DNA of 64,000 bases from Athripsodes cinereus (Eukaryota; Arthropoda; Insecta; Trichoptera; Leptoceridae). Of this stretch, positions 43,301 through 47,049 are shown in pieces. Position 1 is the first letter of the stretch, and each line of letters opens with the position of its first letter. The position numbers and the translations under genes were made by a program. The stretch spans positions 18,551,447 to 18,615,446 of the forward strand of contig OX388319.1 in assembly GCA_947579605.1 (NCBI GenBank), given 5' to 3'. The notes below the pieces were generated by a model. The model did no database searches. It was not told the DNA's origin and saw only the letters and a program-made list of their open reading frames with translations.

Positions 43301-43700
43301 TATCCGTGTTTTTAATTATACACATATTTTTATGTTGCACAAAAACTCTTACTAAACTTAAAAGTAAGAAAGTAAATTTAGTGAAATCCATCTTTGGAAC
43401 AAAATAGTGCATGTTTGTGTATAATACATATAATATAGATATATTACGCAGGAGACTAGATATTAATTTGTTTTACTTTTTCGCAGCGCTATCTGGTAAT
43501 TTCTTACAGTTGTAGAATATTGGGTTTTTATTTGTACCCTTAATAACTATGATTTGTTTTTGCATTTCTTTTACAGATTGCAGAACGAACGAGCCGCAAG
43601 AGAGAGGCAGGTGGACCAGCCGCAAGTGGCTGCCCACCAAAGGTCGCCGTCTCTAGGGGGCAATATACAATGCACGCCACTGCACAACCAGCACAGGTAG
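10223..43700 (+). CDS. Camta: CAMTA calmodulin-binding transcription activator, 5'-incomplete, 18 exons
   Basis: Spliced product of about 1,431 residues, missing its N-terminus. Domains in order: distal CG-1 DNA-binding domain (residues 1-73), the conserved segment after CG-1 with TAETVDAIVGQLMEKQ, a long Ser/Thr/Asn-rich region (to about 570), TIG/IPT domain starting at FSPDWAYPEGGVKVLVTGPW (about 575-660), ankyrin repeats (about 740-860), a Ser-rich linker, the AEQIIAAMPDRIK segment (about 1098-1110), and four IQ-like motifs (about 1230-1391). CAMTA proteins are nuclear transcription factors that bind DNA through CG-1 and calmodulin through IQ motifs; that role is family knowledge. Splice phases match at every junction. 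The first half of CG-1 was searched for and not found upstream in the window. Order and spacing of domains leave little room for another assignment. The C-terminal end is uncertain: a TAG at 43698-43700 would end the protein unless the donor at 43697 is used. Confidence 0.96.
10394..11721. mobile_element. possible decayed hAT-like element in CAMTA intron
   Basis: TAGAGATGGGG at 10394 and CCCGTCTCTA ending at 11721 are imperfect inverted ends of a form common in hAT elements. ATCGATAT motifs lie near both ends. No 8-bp target duplication is found, and no transposase ORF survives, so this is tentative. Otherwise this part of the intron is AT-rich with a 15-base A run near 11010. Confidence 0.3.
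12022..12166 (+). CDS. Camta: CAMTA exon 2: end of CG-1 domain
   Basis: 145 nt, phase 0 to 1, acceptor TTTTCAG, donor GTAAGT. It begins NPDIVLVHYLNVPYPDDNK and ends WTKEELVSQLKPM, the C-terminal CG-1 boundary. The reading is continuous with exon 1 (WLLQ then NPDIV), as in known CAMTAs. Confidence 0.96.
12250..12375 (+). repeat. degraded tRNA-type SINE (S2-like)
   Basis: CTAGGTTAGAATCACTCTGC resembles a worn B box, followed by GCTGCCGACTTACTC and a TATATAAAAAACTCATCCC tail, parallel to the S2 layout at 40968-41145. Low similarity. Confidence 0.4.
12376..13319. other. CAMTA intron, AT-rich
   Basis: No gene is seen. The 85-codon ORF at 13065-13322 has no recognised domain and no splice context that fits CAMTA. 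Confidence 0.5.
13320..13450 (+). repeat. degraded tRNA-type SINE (S2-like)
   Basis: TGGTTCGATTCGTCCTCCTG is B-box-like, then TATATAAGAGGTTATTAAAA and ACCCAGATTGATCTTTTAAA match the S2 tail order (ACCCAGATATATCTTTTTTA) of the copy at 40968. Confidence 0.5.
13915..14175 (-). repeat. dispersed repeat family A, near-complete copy
   Basis: Minus-strand copy matching 9705-9995: on + it reads AAGAATTGGTCTCCCACTCT, GTCCTGTAAAAGGCAGGTGT, ATGAGGTTTGCCACCCATCC and GGTCTGCTGGCTACCCCACT. It has AAACATGCAAGCTG-type sequence (inverted) that is missing in worn copies. Confidence 0.8.
14586..14650 (-). repeat. LINE 3' end with AAATA tail
   Basis: On the minus strand ACATGTAAAAGGCTCACGCC then GTCTGTTGTAAAATAAATAA. 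The AAGGC...GCCGT ending followed by AATAA units recurs at 60065-60110 and 61620-61683. Confidence 0.55.
14930..15275. repeat. mosaic of family-A pieces and a LINE 3' tail
   Basis: GAGTATCTTGTAAAAGGCAG (family A) is followed by GGTTAGATGGAAGAAATCAC and AATCTCGCCACTGCATATCG (tail shared with 5165-5220), an AAATAAATAAATAA end, and CACTAGTTGCCCCACTTGTG (family A again, minus). This looks like insertion of a LINE end into family A. Confidence 0.55.
15780..15950 (-). pseudogene. LINE ORF2 C-terminal fragment (GRPRDSYMDQ type)
   Basis: The minus strand reads about EGRNGIGRPRDSYMDQPKKD then CGTYVELKRLADNREEWR. This is the end of a LINE reverse transcriptase ORF (GRPRxSYxDQxKxDxxCxxYxELKxxAxDRxEWR). 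No upstream RT domain remains. Confidence 0.7.
15960..17950. other. CAMTA intron with one GC-richer unexplained block
   Basis: The stretch is mostly AT-rich. A richer block at about 17115-17530 ends in ATGGCAGAGGATCTCATGCC, GTGGCGACAATTGGTGAGGC and AGAAGAAGTAAGATCTCTAG, which looks like a retroelement 3' part but has no readable domain. A run of ten G lies at 17729-17738. Confidence 0.4.
18002..18490 (+). pseudogene. LINE ORF2 fragment (RT C-terminal), with stops
   Basis: It reads AKMLVHNSILVPTLMYASET, then NAVDMRLLRRIVGKTL, KLRWFGHVERMHDERMTKRM and EGVRKRGHPSTT, with stop codons where Trp would be expected. This is the region after the polymerase core in a common insect LINE. The 3' UTR (18360-18490) recurs at 29615-29765, so at least two copies are present. 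Confidence 0.85.
18525..19293. repeat. two family-A copies in opposite orientation
   Basis: At 18525-18650, GGGTAGCCTGCAGTAGACTA and the CTTTGTGTCAATAAAACATA part read on +. At 19130-19293, AATAGGTCTCCCACTCTTTT, GTCCTGTAGAACGAAGATGT and ATGAGGTATGCCATTTTTTT read on minus. The second copy is broken by the GA repeat that follows. Confidence 0.65.
19294..19388 (+). repeat. (GA)n microsatellite, about 95 bp
   Basis: A pure AG/GA dinucleotide run of roughly 47 units with no interruption. It sits inside a family-A repeat right where other copies have GGCACGGAGAGGACAGCTTG, so the native GAGAG may have seeded the expansion (inference). Confidence 0.97.
19956..21341 (+). CDS. LINE ORF1, gag-like protein with three zinc knuckles
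   Basis: 461 residues. A Pro/Ser-rich N-terminus is followed by an RRM-like or PRE_C2HC-like middle (about 65-210, inferred from position only), then three knuckles from about residue 239: CFQCCRFGHVKTNC (C-x2-C-x4-H-x4-C), CFKCTEEHSGESC, and CINCNGQHNATSFTC. Such proteins bind the element RNA and package it with ORF2. The start at 19956 is the first ATG of two (ATGATG, 19956 is the first) and no stop interrupts the frame. The C-terminus is Asn/Lys-rich. The stop overlaps the beginning of ORF2 by 41 nt. Confidence 0.93.
   Translation: MMEREPPDPGVPPDIGKDRLNSLPEVRMSQSDDLPEVGTTQLKRTRQSFSPPPDDSKRNKGMVNNLPLLLYTARDMGPFITHVQMMQEGSAINPILFGKSLKNNVNNIKQGGVKALGKYKLSVEFETLTAANEFIHGSLSKQYKIFIPTYNVTRMGVIKGIPKEITEEELLNEIICPEGYGSVIRVLRLNYKDKISETPKWLPSMSVIVTIEGQKLPPHVYFNYNRIPVDTYIFPTVQCFQCCRFGHVKTNCRSKARCFKCTEEHSGESCDITEKKCINCNGQHNATSFTCPVYIREKEIKHLMAEKSISYVEASRQIPRAKTSFADKLNSFIPQQNNSIPTQSNNQISERKTIFKYKTPTAHKYLAKSVIQPNTDLYIHPNGNNSYYSKENGIALNNKPNDLPLENIMCTILTAINSLKDLIQGFPNTDLPNNAAEIKLQTKNTLVQNDHQKTDTNTFTE
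21301..25083 (+). CDS. LINE ORF2: endonuclease, reverse transcriptase, RNase H
   Basis: 1,260 residues. APE endonuclease: LQWNCRS (31-37), SETWL (E61), VGDFNAHSKLWG and GSDHFPV. Reverse transcriptase: STPGPDDIPYSF, YRPIALSSCLAKLMEH, QCGFRKGRSTTDAL, AAFLDVASAYDNV, GLPQGSVLSPLLYSVY and the catalytic YADD at 681-684. RNase H: YTDGS (D977), FTAES (E1014), FTDS (D1038) and GNERVDMLAKSA supply the four acidic residues. C-terminal zinc-finger-like CSCG...H...C starts at about 1194. It nicks target DNA and copies the RNA by target-primed reverse transcription. It overlaps ORF1 by 41 nt in another frame, so translation probably relies on reinitiation or frameshift (inference). No inactivating change is seen. 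Confidence 0.96.
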   Translation: MTTKKPIPILLQNNKTNSNFATRKKIFPNILQWNCRSITKNKNNLVELLHSEDINIAALSETWLRETTNFYLNGYICHRCDRFDGYGGTAILIKCTIPHSRVDIIAPNDDVQICAISLGELTIVSVYCKPGYKFDTSWWTNIIATLPEPVLIVGDFNAHSKLWGCEVNDRSGDDVSEIFLDNSKLCILNDGSATKFAHTNEKKSAIDLTFCSPQLAPILTWKVAEDRYGSDHFPVIINSFKIQLNILNQSRPRYRIDSPKAKVSDFLAELDSIPKNTNLFPESADCTDTYETLVTTISSLAKKYIPYHSSFQRMKSFPAPWWDSACSEAVGKRKEAAKKYRKDMSVKNLIEYKRIEAKTKLLLRTKKKEGWHHFCKNLSPQSSSKMVWEMVRRYRLSFNPTKPPIPLNSVWFFQFIDNLAPPYVVSKQELHFQYNNRPSHNLNSPFSLFELQSVLSHLKDSTPGPDDIPYSFIKLSSSYFQNFFLNILNSIFESAQIPNSWKTQYILPIAKPNKNPNESTSYRPIALSSCLAKLMEHLIKNRLSWFLEHNNCLARSQCGFRKGRSTTDALSILSTDIRIAFSNKHCLVAAFLDVASAYDNVHIPTLINKLHKLAVPYKLANVIFETLKERTLIFLDSGQNSVIRTTHKGLPQGSVLSPLLYSVYTHDIERSIPNNVNIIQYADDLTLYSVNKDPLIASESLEKALNSLSGWLGENNLALSTAKSKVVVFTKRRKLPKISIALDNDNIPICKEVKFLGVTFQSNLLWTTHISDIVVKCNKSFNLIKSTTGVWWGSHPETLKLLYNALVKTIIEYGSIIFEPIPKYLKLKLDRIQFKCLRLITGCMNSTPTNVLQVESVDPPINIRRQYLSDKYVLSTISTQSHPLLPKLAQCSEIDKMQQCSLVKSFNKLSRTIDNRFCSYQNPIYEIPYESLALRPEIEFNDEWRKSNTVGQHSETMNQLFGDCISKLNNFNHIYTDGSKSAEDQFVGCAFLNTTLDISEIFSLPANASIFTAESLAILEALSHVYQEKLDNSVIFTDSLSCLLQLNSSPFKVKHNTILIKIRFLLYLLHLNDQRVILAWLPGHKGITGNERVDMLAKSARSSYPIKYKKIPSSDFVPTIKREMLEEWETDWKETSKKRGRWYTEVQEAIPRKPWFVGARLSRREISLSCRLRSGHTTAPAHLSRINLLDSPRCSCGVDVADLNHIVFECELLKNRDEFVQELLKRRGNLPMGLPSLLCDPTAEMVRILYGFLEMNGVRL
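25138..25213 (+). repeat. TG/TATG-rich microsatellite in LINE 3' UTR
   Basis: Alternating TGTATG, TGTGTA and TATATG units lie between the ORF2 stop and the poly(A) tail. It may be a genuine part of the 3' UTR, as seen in several insect LINEs, or an expansion. Confidence 0.8.
25541..25740 (+). repeat. dispersed repeat family A
   Basis: CGGCATCTCTCACTGGTGGA, AACATGCAATTCGACCTCTC, GTGGCATACCTCATCGCTGA and TTTTACGAGTGTCTCCAAG follow the order of the full copies. A worn second copy is at 26033-26140 (GGGGTGGGGTAGTCAGTAGG). Confidence 0.65.
26187..26285 (-). repeat. SINE family S2, 5'-truncated copy
   Basis: Inverted match to 41055-41140: on + it reads GATATATCTGGGTTTTTGTT, ATAAACCCAAATACAACCTC and CACACTAAGCTTAAAGCTTG. 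The A-rich end is at 26187 (as T on +). Confidence 0.8.
26764..26810 (+). CDS. Camta: CAMTA exon 3: post-CG-1 segment
   Basis: 47 nt, phase 1 to 0, acceptor TTTACAG, donor GTGAGA. It encodes the acidic stretch FFSEDEPDVNNELEIS after the CG-1 terminal LKPM. It is too short to stand out as an ORF, but phase and content fit. The intron before it is 14.6 kb and holds the intact LINE. Confidence 0.93.
26894..28222 (+). CDS. Camta: CAMTA exon 4: large low-complexity exon
   Basis: 1,329 nt (443 codons), phase 0 to 0, acceptor TTTGCAG, donor GTAAGT. It opens with TAETVDAIVGQLMEKQ and a Cys/His cluster (CGCPDNGKPCAHPV), which may bind metal (inference). The rest is Ser/Thr/Asn-rich and probably disordered. 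Near its end are acidic-hydrophobic patches such as DDDVFVNLDAFDMLGDFPELEAL, which look like a transactivation domain (inference). Confidence 0.95.
28343..28619 (+). CDS. Camta: CAMTA exon 5: first part of TIG/IPT domain
   Basis: 277 nt, phase 0 to 1, acceptor CTTCCAG, donor GTAAAG. A Ser-rich lead is followed by FSPDWAYPEGGVKVLVTGPW and VLRCYCP, the signature of the CAMTA TIG (immunoglobulin-like) domain. The proline of RCYCP ends the exon, and the next exon continues with AHEAG. Confidence 0.97.
28833..29056 (+). CDS. Camta: CAMTA exon 6: end of TIG domain and linker
   Basis: 224 nt, phase 1 to 0, acceptor TTTCTAG, donor GTAAGT. It encodes AHEAGLATLQVACDGLVISNSVIFEYK, the last TIG strands, then a short helix (LLRFTLLHRLQDMDSKLQ) and an acidic linker with LQIKEEPEG, which resembles a sumoylation consensus (inference). 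Confidence 0.96.
29143..29439 (+). CDS. Camta: CAMTA exon 7: first ankyrin repeat
   Basis: 297 nt, 99 codons, phase 0 to 0, acceptor TTTTAAG, donor GTAAGA. It contains RGMTLLHLAASLGYSRLVCAML, a clear ankyrin repeat, and ends in DDDGFTPL, the start of the next repeat, which is finished by exon 8 (MWACVRGH). Confidence 0.96.
29615..29765 (+). repeat. LINE 3' end in CAMTA intron
   Basis: GTTGAGTAAGAGGAATCAAA, GAATGAATGTGGAAGAAGCG and ATCTATATGGCGTTCTGTTC match the 3' part of the LINE at 18360-18490. It lies between exons 7 and 8 and is not spliced into the gene. Confidence 0.75.
29847..30202 (+). CDS. Camta: CAMTA exon 8: ankyrin repeats 2-3 and Ser-rich linker
   Basis: 356 nt, phase 0 to 2, acceptor TTTTCAG, donor GTCAGT. 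MWACVRGHNETALVLYRW completes repeat 2 and AAQTALDCASFHNHQALVQEI is a third repeat. A Ser-rich tail follows. Reading on past the donor meets a stop after 23 codons, so splicing at 30202 is favoured. Confidence 0.95.
30794..31049. mobile_element. foldback element, about 118-bp arms, hammerhead-like core in both arms
   Basis: The two arms are near-perfect inverted copies: GAAAGTAATACAGTGTTTTA on the right (31001 on) mirrors the left near 30830. They are separated by a loop of about 19 bp (30914-30932). The right arm carries CTGATGA (30951-30957), hairpin GGGT/ACCC, GAAA (30971-30974), and ACTCG/CGAGT stem I strands (30946-30950 and 30981-30985). The left arm carries the same on the minus strand (about 30860-30899). 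No ORF. It sits in the intron between exons 8 and 9. Confidence 0.85.
31292..31591 (+). CDS. Camta: CAMTA exon 9: Ser/Asn-rich linker
   Basis: 300 nt, phase 2 to 2, acceptor TTTGCAG, donor GTAAAT. It encodes a charged, Ser-rich linker (SVDSGINMTSVQSTDSLPSLRPR). No folded domain is visible. The exon is phase-symmetric and could be skipped without a frame change. Confidence 0.88.
32452..32561 (+). CDS. Camta: CAMTA exon 10
   Basis: 110 nt, phase 2 to 1, acceptor TTTCTAG, donor GTAAGT. It encodes CDRSMSLPLSSANQGDTSNA and ends ISRRMDYAL. It is a linker between the ankyrin and IQ regions. Phase fits both neighbours. Confidence 0.9.
32669..33738. other. CAMTA intron, very AT-rich
   Basis: No ORF, repeat or RNA signal is seen between exons 10 and 11 beyond A/T runs. 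Confidence 0.5.
33739..33843 (+). CDS. Camta: CAMTA exon 11, possible cassette exon
   Basis: 105 nt, phase 1 to 1, acceptor ATCTGTAG, donor GTCAGT. It encodes EVAGGPRSDSPLIDVEAMSD and EEVEQNDKQPANVV. The SDSPLIDVE core resembles CAMTA sequence before the IIAAMP segment. The exon length is a multiple of three with equal phases, so skipping would keep the frame and join exon 10 to exon 12. Confidence 0.88.
33844..35726. other. CAMTA intron, very AT-rich
   Basis: No gene or repeat family was recognised. ORFs of 60-82 codons here are AT-rich chance frames full of Ile, Tyr and Asn. Confidence 0.5.
35727..36135. mobile_element. composite inverted-repeat element with an 85-bp-arm hairpin
   Basis: The inner hairpin 35901-36120 has arms of about 85 bp: GTCTTGATCTTGATCATACG on the left is exactly inverted on the right. 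The centre is GC-richer (ACCGTTAACGCGCGAAC). Outer ends AGATGCGTTCACATGAGCTG and CTGATGTGGATGCATCT are also inverted matches, so the whole may be one about 409-bp element whose 5' part (35750-35895) is itself weakly inverted. No transposase and no clear target duplication. Confidence 0.7.
36136..37060. other. CAMTA intron, AT-rich
   Basis: No ORF with family motifs and no repeat family was recognised here. Confidence 0.5.
37061..37330. repeat. LINE tail followed by a worn family-A copy
   Basis: TTGGAATCAATGTACAGTAA then AGAATGAATAAATAAATAA equals the tail at 54665-54715. From 37140 on, a minus-strand family-A copy is recognisable by CTACTCTTTTCTATTAG and GATTACCCCACTTACGGGAT. Confidence 0.55.
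37914..38216. mobile_element. foldback element, about 119-bp arms, hammerhead-like core in the loop
   Basis: AACACTGTGGAATTCCATAT on the left is mirrored by ATATGGAATTCCACAGTGTT on the right. Arms span about 37914-38032 and 38098-38216. The 65-bp middle holds an inner palindrome (ACAATACTATTG / CAATAGTATTGT) and CTGATGA (38078-38084), hairpin GGAAC/GTTCC, then GAAA (38101-38104). Only one orientation carries the core, unlike the other two foldbacks. Confidence 0.85.
38217..38879. other. CAMTA intron, AT-rich
   Basis: No repeat family or ORF was recognised. The last 60 bases are T-rich and lead to the exon 12 acceptor. Confidence 0.5.
38880..38947 (+). CDS. Camta: CAMTA exon 12: AEQIIAAMPDRIK segment
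   Basis: 68 nt, phase 1 to 0, acceptor CTTATAG, donor GTATGT. It encodes GEQDVRVFTLAEQIIAAMPD then RIK. The motif AEQIIAAMPDRIK is a strongly conserved CAMTA block, which secures this short exon. The intron before it is 5.0 kb and carries two foldback elements. Confidence 0.95.
39335..39489 (+). CDS. Camta: CAMTA exon 13
   Basis: 155 nt, phase 0 to 2, acceptor TTTCAG, donor GTAAAA. It encodes an acidic segment from NESEEMVVEGSP to FNFEYSDHNYR and continues directly from the DRIK of exon 12. The upstream ORF from 39026 is intron sequence that happens to be open. Confidence 0.93.
39848..40032 (+). CDS. Camta: CAMTA exon 14
   Basis: 185 nt, phase 2 to 1, acceptor TTTTCAG, donor GTAAGC. A Ser/Pro-rich stretch is followed by TTEDFCEFLQASANLCERDF and NNLTLS, which leads into the IQ region. 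Confidence 0.94.
40033..40670. other. CAMTA intron 14
   Basis: No repeat family is clear. The 86-codon ORF at 40262-40522 is Thr/His-rich from a CACACA-like stretch and has no known domain. Confidence 0.5.
40671..40816 (+). CDS. Camta: CAMTA exon 15: IQ motifs 1 and 2
   Basis: 146 nt, phase 1 to 0, acceptor CTTACAG, donor GTATAC. It contains AAKIIQKAYRSYKGRQKL and AAAICIQNYYRRYKQ, two IQ motifs (IQxxxR type) that would bind calmodulin. Confidence 0.96.
40968..41145 (+). repeat. tRNA-derived SINE, family S2, near-complete
   Basis: A tRNA-like head carries an A box (TAGCCTGGAGGTAGAG, about 40980) and a B box (GGTTCGATCCC, about 41023). A body follows (CACAAGCTTTTAGCTTAGTG, GGTTGTATTTGGGTTTAACA, AAACCCAGATATATC) and an A-rich tail of about 15 A. 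It would be transcribed by RNA polymerase III and moved by a LINE. Target duplication was not resolved. It lies in the sense strand between CAMTA exons 15 and 16. Confidence 0.88.
41390..41670 (+). CDS. Camta: CAMTA exon 16: IQ motif 3 and Asn/Ser/Gly-rich tract
   Basis: 281 nt, phase 0 to 2, acceptor TTTTCAG, donor GTATGT. YAYFKQMTHAAMVIQHGYRS is followed by YCAHKRFKK, a third IQ motif. Then comes a low-complexity Asn/Ser/Gly run. A SINE (40968-41145) sits in the intron just before. Confidence 0.95.
42072..42146 (+). CDS. Camta: CAMTA exon 17: basic IQ-like helix
   Basis: 75 nt, phase 2 to 2, acceptor TTTACAG, donor GTAAGT. It encodes RTYSQRRQHQAARKIQQFMR then QSKNK. The ARKIQQFMRQSK block is a CAMTA family hallmark near the C-terminus. 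Confidence 0.95.
42560..42587 (+). other. candidate 28-nt microexon in CAMTA intron 17
   Basis: AACACAG precedes and GTAAGT follows. Joined to exon 17 it would read NVWEDGYGVN and end in phase 0, shifting exon 18 into the frame starting IAERTSRKREAGG, which is also open through the exon. The acceptor lacks a good pyrimidine tract. This may be chance. Confidence 0.25.
42588..43576. other. CAMTA intron 17, remainder
   Basis: AT-rich. The 127-codon ORF at 42563-42946 is low-complexity (Phe, Tyr, Ile) and has no domain. No repeat family was recognised. Confidence 0.5.
43577..43700 (+). CDS. Camta: CAMTA exon 18, possible terminal exon
   Basis: Acceptor CTTTTACAG, phase 2 in. It reads LQNERAARERQVDQPQVAAH and on to LHNQHR, continuing the basic helix of exon 17. 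At the end, AG then GTAGGA can be a splice donor (intron from 43697), but read through it gives AGG TAG, an in-frame stop at 43698-43700. I cannot decide between the two. The first AATAAA downstream is near 43796. No further exon in phase 2 was recognised in the remaining 20 kb. Confidence 0.85.
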
Positions 43701-43854
43701 GAACTACAGCTATTATTTTTACTATCTCTGGTATCCAAAATTTAAACAAATTGTATATTATTTAATGAAGGTTTGAAATTTTCTGCAACTGGGTGAATAA
43801 ATTAATTGCATTGAGTATAAATTTTCTGTAAGTTTTCTGTAAATGGTAGAGATT

Positions 43855-44195
43855 TGTAAAACATACCGTACAAGATATTAATTTCAAACCTTCAATTCAG
43901 CGATGGGTCATGCCACCAGCCCTGAATGTCTACATTTTTTATTGGTCCACCTGCGCCACTCTGGGATATGACATTATGGTAGATAGATAGATCAGGAGTA
44001 TTTCTATCTATCTATAATACATTATTATCTATCTATAATATACAGGTTATCCTGTACGTGCCATAAAAAAATAAAACGTTCAGGATGGATGGGACACCAT
44101 ATTGCTAAATTAAAGATTTTATTTGACTTGAACATTATATTTTATAAATGTCTGTCTCATAAAAGACACTATAAAACTTGCAAAAAAAACGACAG
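43855..44195. repeat. two family-A copies, head to head
   Basis: 43880-43985 reads minus (GCGATGGGTCATGCCACCAG, CTGGGATATGACATTATGGT). 44035-44195 reads plus (TATCCTGTACGTGCCATAAA, CAGGATGGATGGGACACCAT). GATA/ATCTATCT simple sequence lies between them. Confidence 0.6.
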
Positions 44196-44199
44196 AGAT

Positions 44200-44925
44200 G
44201 TATTATTATATTTCAGAGATACTTTTATTTTTGTGATTTTTGTATTATTTGTAAGAGGAATTTAAAAATATTTACATATCCAGTATATAAGTCCATTTGT
44301 TTAAATTTTGGATGGCTGGGAAAGTTTGCACATAATTTAAATTAATATAAATGTTAAATTAAAAGGTATTATACAAATGTTGACCTTGTTAAACAATGTG
44401 TGTACTGAATTCTCCTTTAGTAAGATACCTTCTTTTTTATGACCAACAACACATTTTCCTTAATTTTGTTAATTACATCTGCATACAAAAAACATAAGAA
44501 ATATTTATTACATTTTTAAGACTACCCCATTCATGTTTCTTCTCGGCACTCTCTTACATCATTATAAATTATAAGTTCATTAAAGTTACTTCTTAAAATT
44601 ATATTTTCACTACCATAATTGCATGAGATGTTATGTTACATACGAGTAAACTGAGTAAACTGTAAACTGAGGACTAATATTGTAAAATTACACCATGAAA
44701 CTTATATAAATCTCAATGTACCTACCTGTGTACTTTTAGCAACTTAAATAAAAAAAAACAGTATATTTTTTCAACTTAAAGCACTTTATTCAGAAATATG
44801 GGGTGGAAATAAGGCTCACCTATTCAAATCAATTTTATATCAATTTACAGCTCTTTCAAGAACATTATTTATATTCATTATAGTCATAGGAATAATGTAC
44901 CTACATGCGATGTATGTAATTGTCC
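44200..44925. other. AT-rich 3' flank or intron of CAMTA
   Basis: No coding exon continuing exon 18 in phase 2 was recognised, and no repeat family is clear. Confidence 0.5.
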
Positions 44926-44929
44926 AGAA

Positions 44930-45075
44930 AATTGGAAATATTGAGAGCGAAAAAAAGGAGACGAAGGAGGAGAAAATATATTAAAATTTTGTAATAACAA
45001 TAAATAAAAATAAAAAACTGAAAATGCGCCCTTGCGGTGGTTTGTGTCACAAAACGGCGCTCAATAAATTGTCCA
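44930..45075 (+). repeat. short dispersed repeat (GCGCCCTTGCGGTGG type)
   Basis: AAAATGCGCCCTTGCGGTGG then TCACAAAACGGCGCTC recurs as AAAATGGGCTCTTGCGATGG and CACAAAACGGCTC at 46217-46260, and in worn form at 55612-55650. It is probably the 3' end of one retroelement family, since it follows AATAAATAAA. Confidence 0.5.
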
Positions 45076-45700
45076 GATTATTATTATTATAAACACAAAA
45101 ACTCTTGAATTATTTATAAAGTATTATTTCTTATTTTCTTTCACTCTTCAATACTTCTCTCAAGAGCACAAGATGAAAGTGAGTGTCTTTATATTCAGTC
45201 ACCTCTTTCAACAATAGACTGGACAACATTCTTTCACAAAATAAATGTTTACTTTGTACTTGTATATAATGAAGTAAATAATTTAATGGAGTGCTGCCAG
45301 TTCCAAGGGACGTGTACCACATATAGTAATAATTACATAGTACATACATATTATTATAATAAACAATGGGGTAGTTGTATGGAGACATATGACACAGCAT
45401 TAACATTTGTAATTAGGTAGTAACAATAATACAATATACATACTACGACCCCTGCATATTTTTTTAGGATTATATTACATTATGCTACAAGGATGTAGCC
45501 CAGGGGAGGCTGGGGAGGGGACAGCCGGTCCCTCCTAGAAGTCCTCCAAAAGTATTATGAAAGTTACTAAAACTAGTATCGAGCTATCGAGTATGAAGAA
45601 TGTAATGATGGTTTTCGAGTTTTTTTCAACTGAAGACATGCTCCGCGTAGTCTTTTGTTTGTTGGTACAGAGAGGACGATTTACATATTTATTACATCTA
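45076..45700. other. no gene seen
   Basis: The region is AT-rich except for a GC-rich patch at 45488-45540 (AGCCCAGGGGAGGCTGGGGA), which I cannot assign. Confidence 0.45.
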
Positions 45701-45734
45701 CTGCGGCTTCCCTTCTTCTTCTTCCTGTGCCATG

Positions 45735-45957
45735 TCAGGACCTCCCGACGTTGGCGATCACTCCGGCGAAAACCTCCCTGTACTGTGCTGCTCTGAACAG
45801 GTCATCCACTTTCCTAATTTCGGTCCACTTTCTAATGTTGCGCAGCAAGGATATCTGCTTTCTGCCAACTCCCGGTCTTCCTTCTATCTTGCCCTCCAAT
45901 AAAACGTGGAGGAGACGATACTTCTCTCCACGCAGCACGTGACCCAAATATGAGACT
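45735..45957 (-). pseudogene. LINE ORF2 C-terminal fragment (GHVLRGEKYRLLHV type)
   Basis: The minus strand reads MGHVLRGEKYRLLHVLLEGK, then EGRPGVGRKQISLLRNIRKW and YREVFAGVIANVGRS, the same family as 5314-5640. Some 70 codons are open without the RT core. The start Met is simply the first in the fragment. The + strand ORFs here are shadows. A family-A scrap follows at 45960-46000. Confidence 0.85.
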
Positions 45958-45999
45958 AGCTTCCCTACTTGTGGGAAATGCTGTGTTGATATTGGTAGA

Positions 46000-46840
46000 T
46001 AGAAGTTAAGCTTAACTGCCCCCTCTAGAAAAAAAATAGTACGTCCTTTTTATGTTACATTCTCACTTGCTCTCTCTTTGCTCGTACTATTAATGAGTCT
46101 TACATATTAAACAGCCTCCTCTACAGCTTACAATAAAATTATTTTATTACGCGTCGGACTTTCTCCTTATTTGCCAACTAACTGTGTGAATACAAAGTAA
46201 ACAATTATAACAATTAAAATGGGCTCTTGCGATGGTTTTTCCACAAAACGGCTCATTTCCAAATTGAATTGTGAAATTTTTATTATAATATTGTATCTTT
46301 ACACTAAAATCGTCTGTTAAAATAGCCTTATTTCAAAGCCGTTGGATGAAAAAATATTATAGTTAGTTTAAAATACTAAAATACGTTTTAAAAAAATACG
46401 TCTTATATGACTAGATAAGCTAATGCGATGTTAGCAATATTAATTTGTAATATAAAAAAAACGTTTTTTCATATAAATCAAATTCATTTATATACACATG
46501 ATAGAAAATTTTTCTCAGAAGATTTTTTCTAGTAAAAAAAAGCTAATTTTACCCTCCGTGACATTTCAGCCGACTACGATGTCGAGGCTTATAAATAGTG
46601 GGGTGCTGTTGAATTACAATATTATTGACATATGTCAAAAATTAGAATTACAATTTTCTCCCCGATAAAAAAAGAATACATAGATACGTATAACATGAAA
46701 ATATTTAATTTAACCCTTTTCTTTGGTTACGTCGCGTCGCAAGCTAATTGAGGTGATCAGTCTTTGTAAGTAAATGCTAATTCGAAATCACTGCAAATAT
46801 TTCAATTTCAATTTTCAATTTAAATTCGTTTATTTACTCA
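46000..46840. other. no gene seen
   Basis: Apart from the short repeat at 46217-46260 nothing is recognised. T-rich and A-rich runs dominate. Confidence 0.5.
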
Positions 46841-46929
46841 AATAAGCATAATATAAAATCAAATACAACTCAAACATCCATATCCACTACAACTAATTCC
46901 ATTTTGCCACCTCACTAGGCTAAAACCTG

Positions 46930-47045
46930 TGTCGAGGCGGACAGTACAGTCAGTAACATAAGAAACAAATTTTGACATAACAATTGGTATTTGACATAAC
47001 AGTAACATAAAAAAAAAACAAATTTTGGCATAACAATTGGTGCAG
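46930..47045 (+). repeat. local direct duplication, about 57-bp period
   Basis: AGTAACATAAGAAACAAATT then TTGACATAACAATTGGT is followed by AGTAACATAAAAAAAAAACA and TTGGCATAACAATTGGT, two tandem copies with a few changes. Confidence 0.75.
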
Positions 47046-47049
47046 GAAA

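Noticed and set aside
45557..45942. Plus-strand ORFs of 79 and 95 codons
   Set aside because: They are antisense to the LINE fragment at 45735-45957 that carries the conserved motifs on minus.
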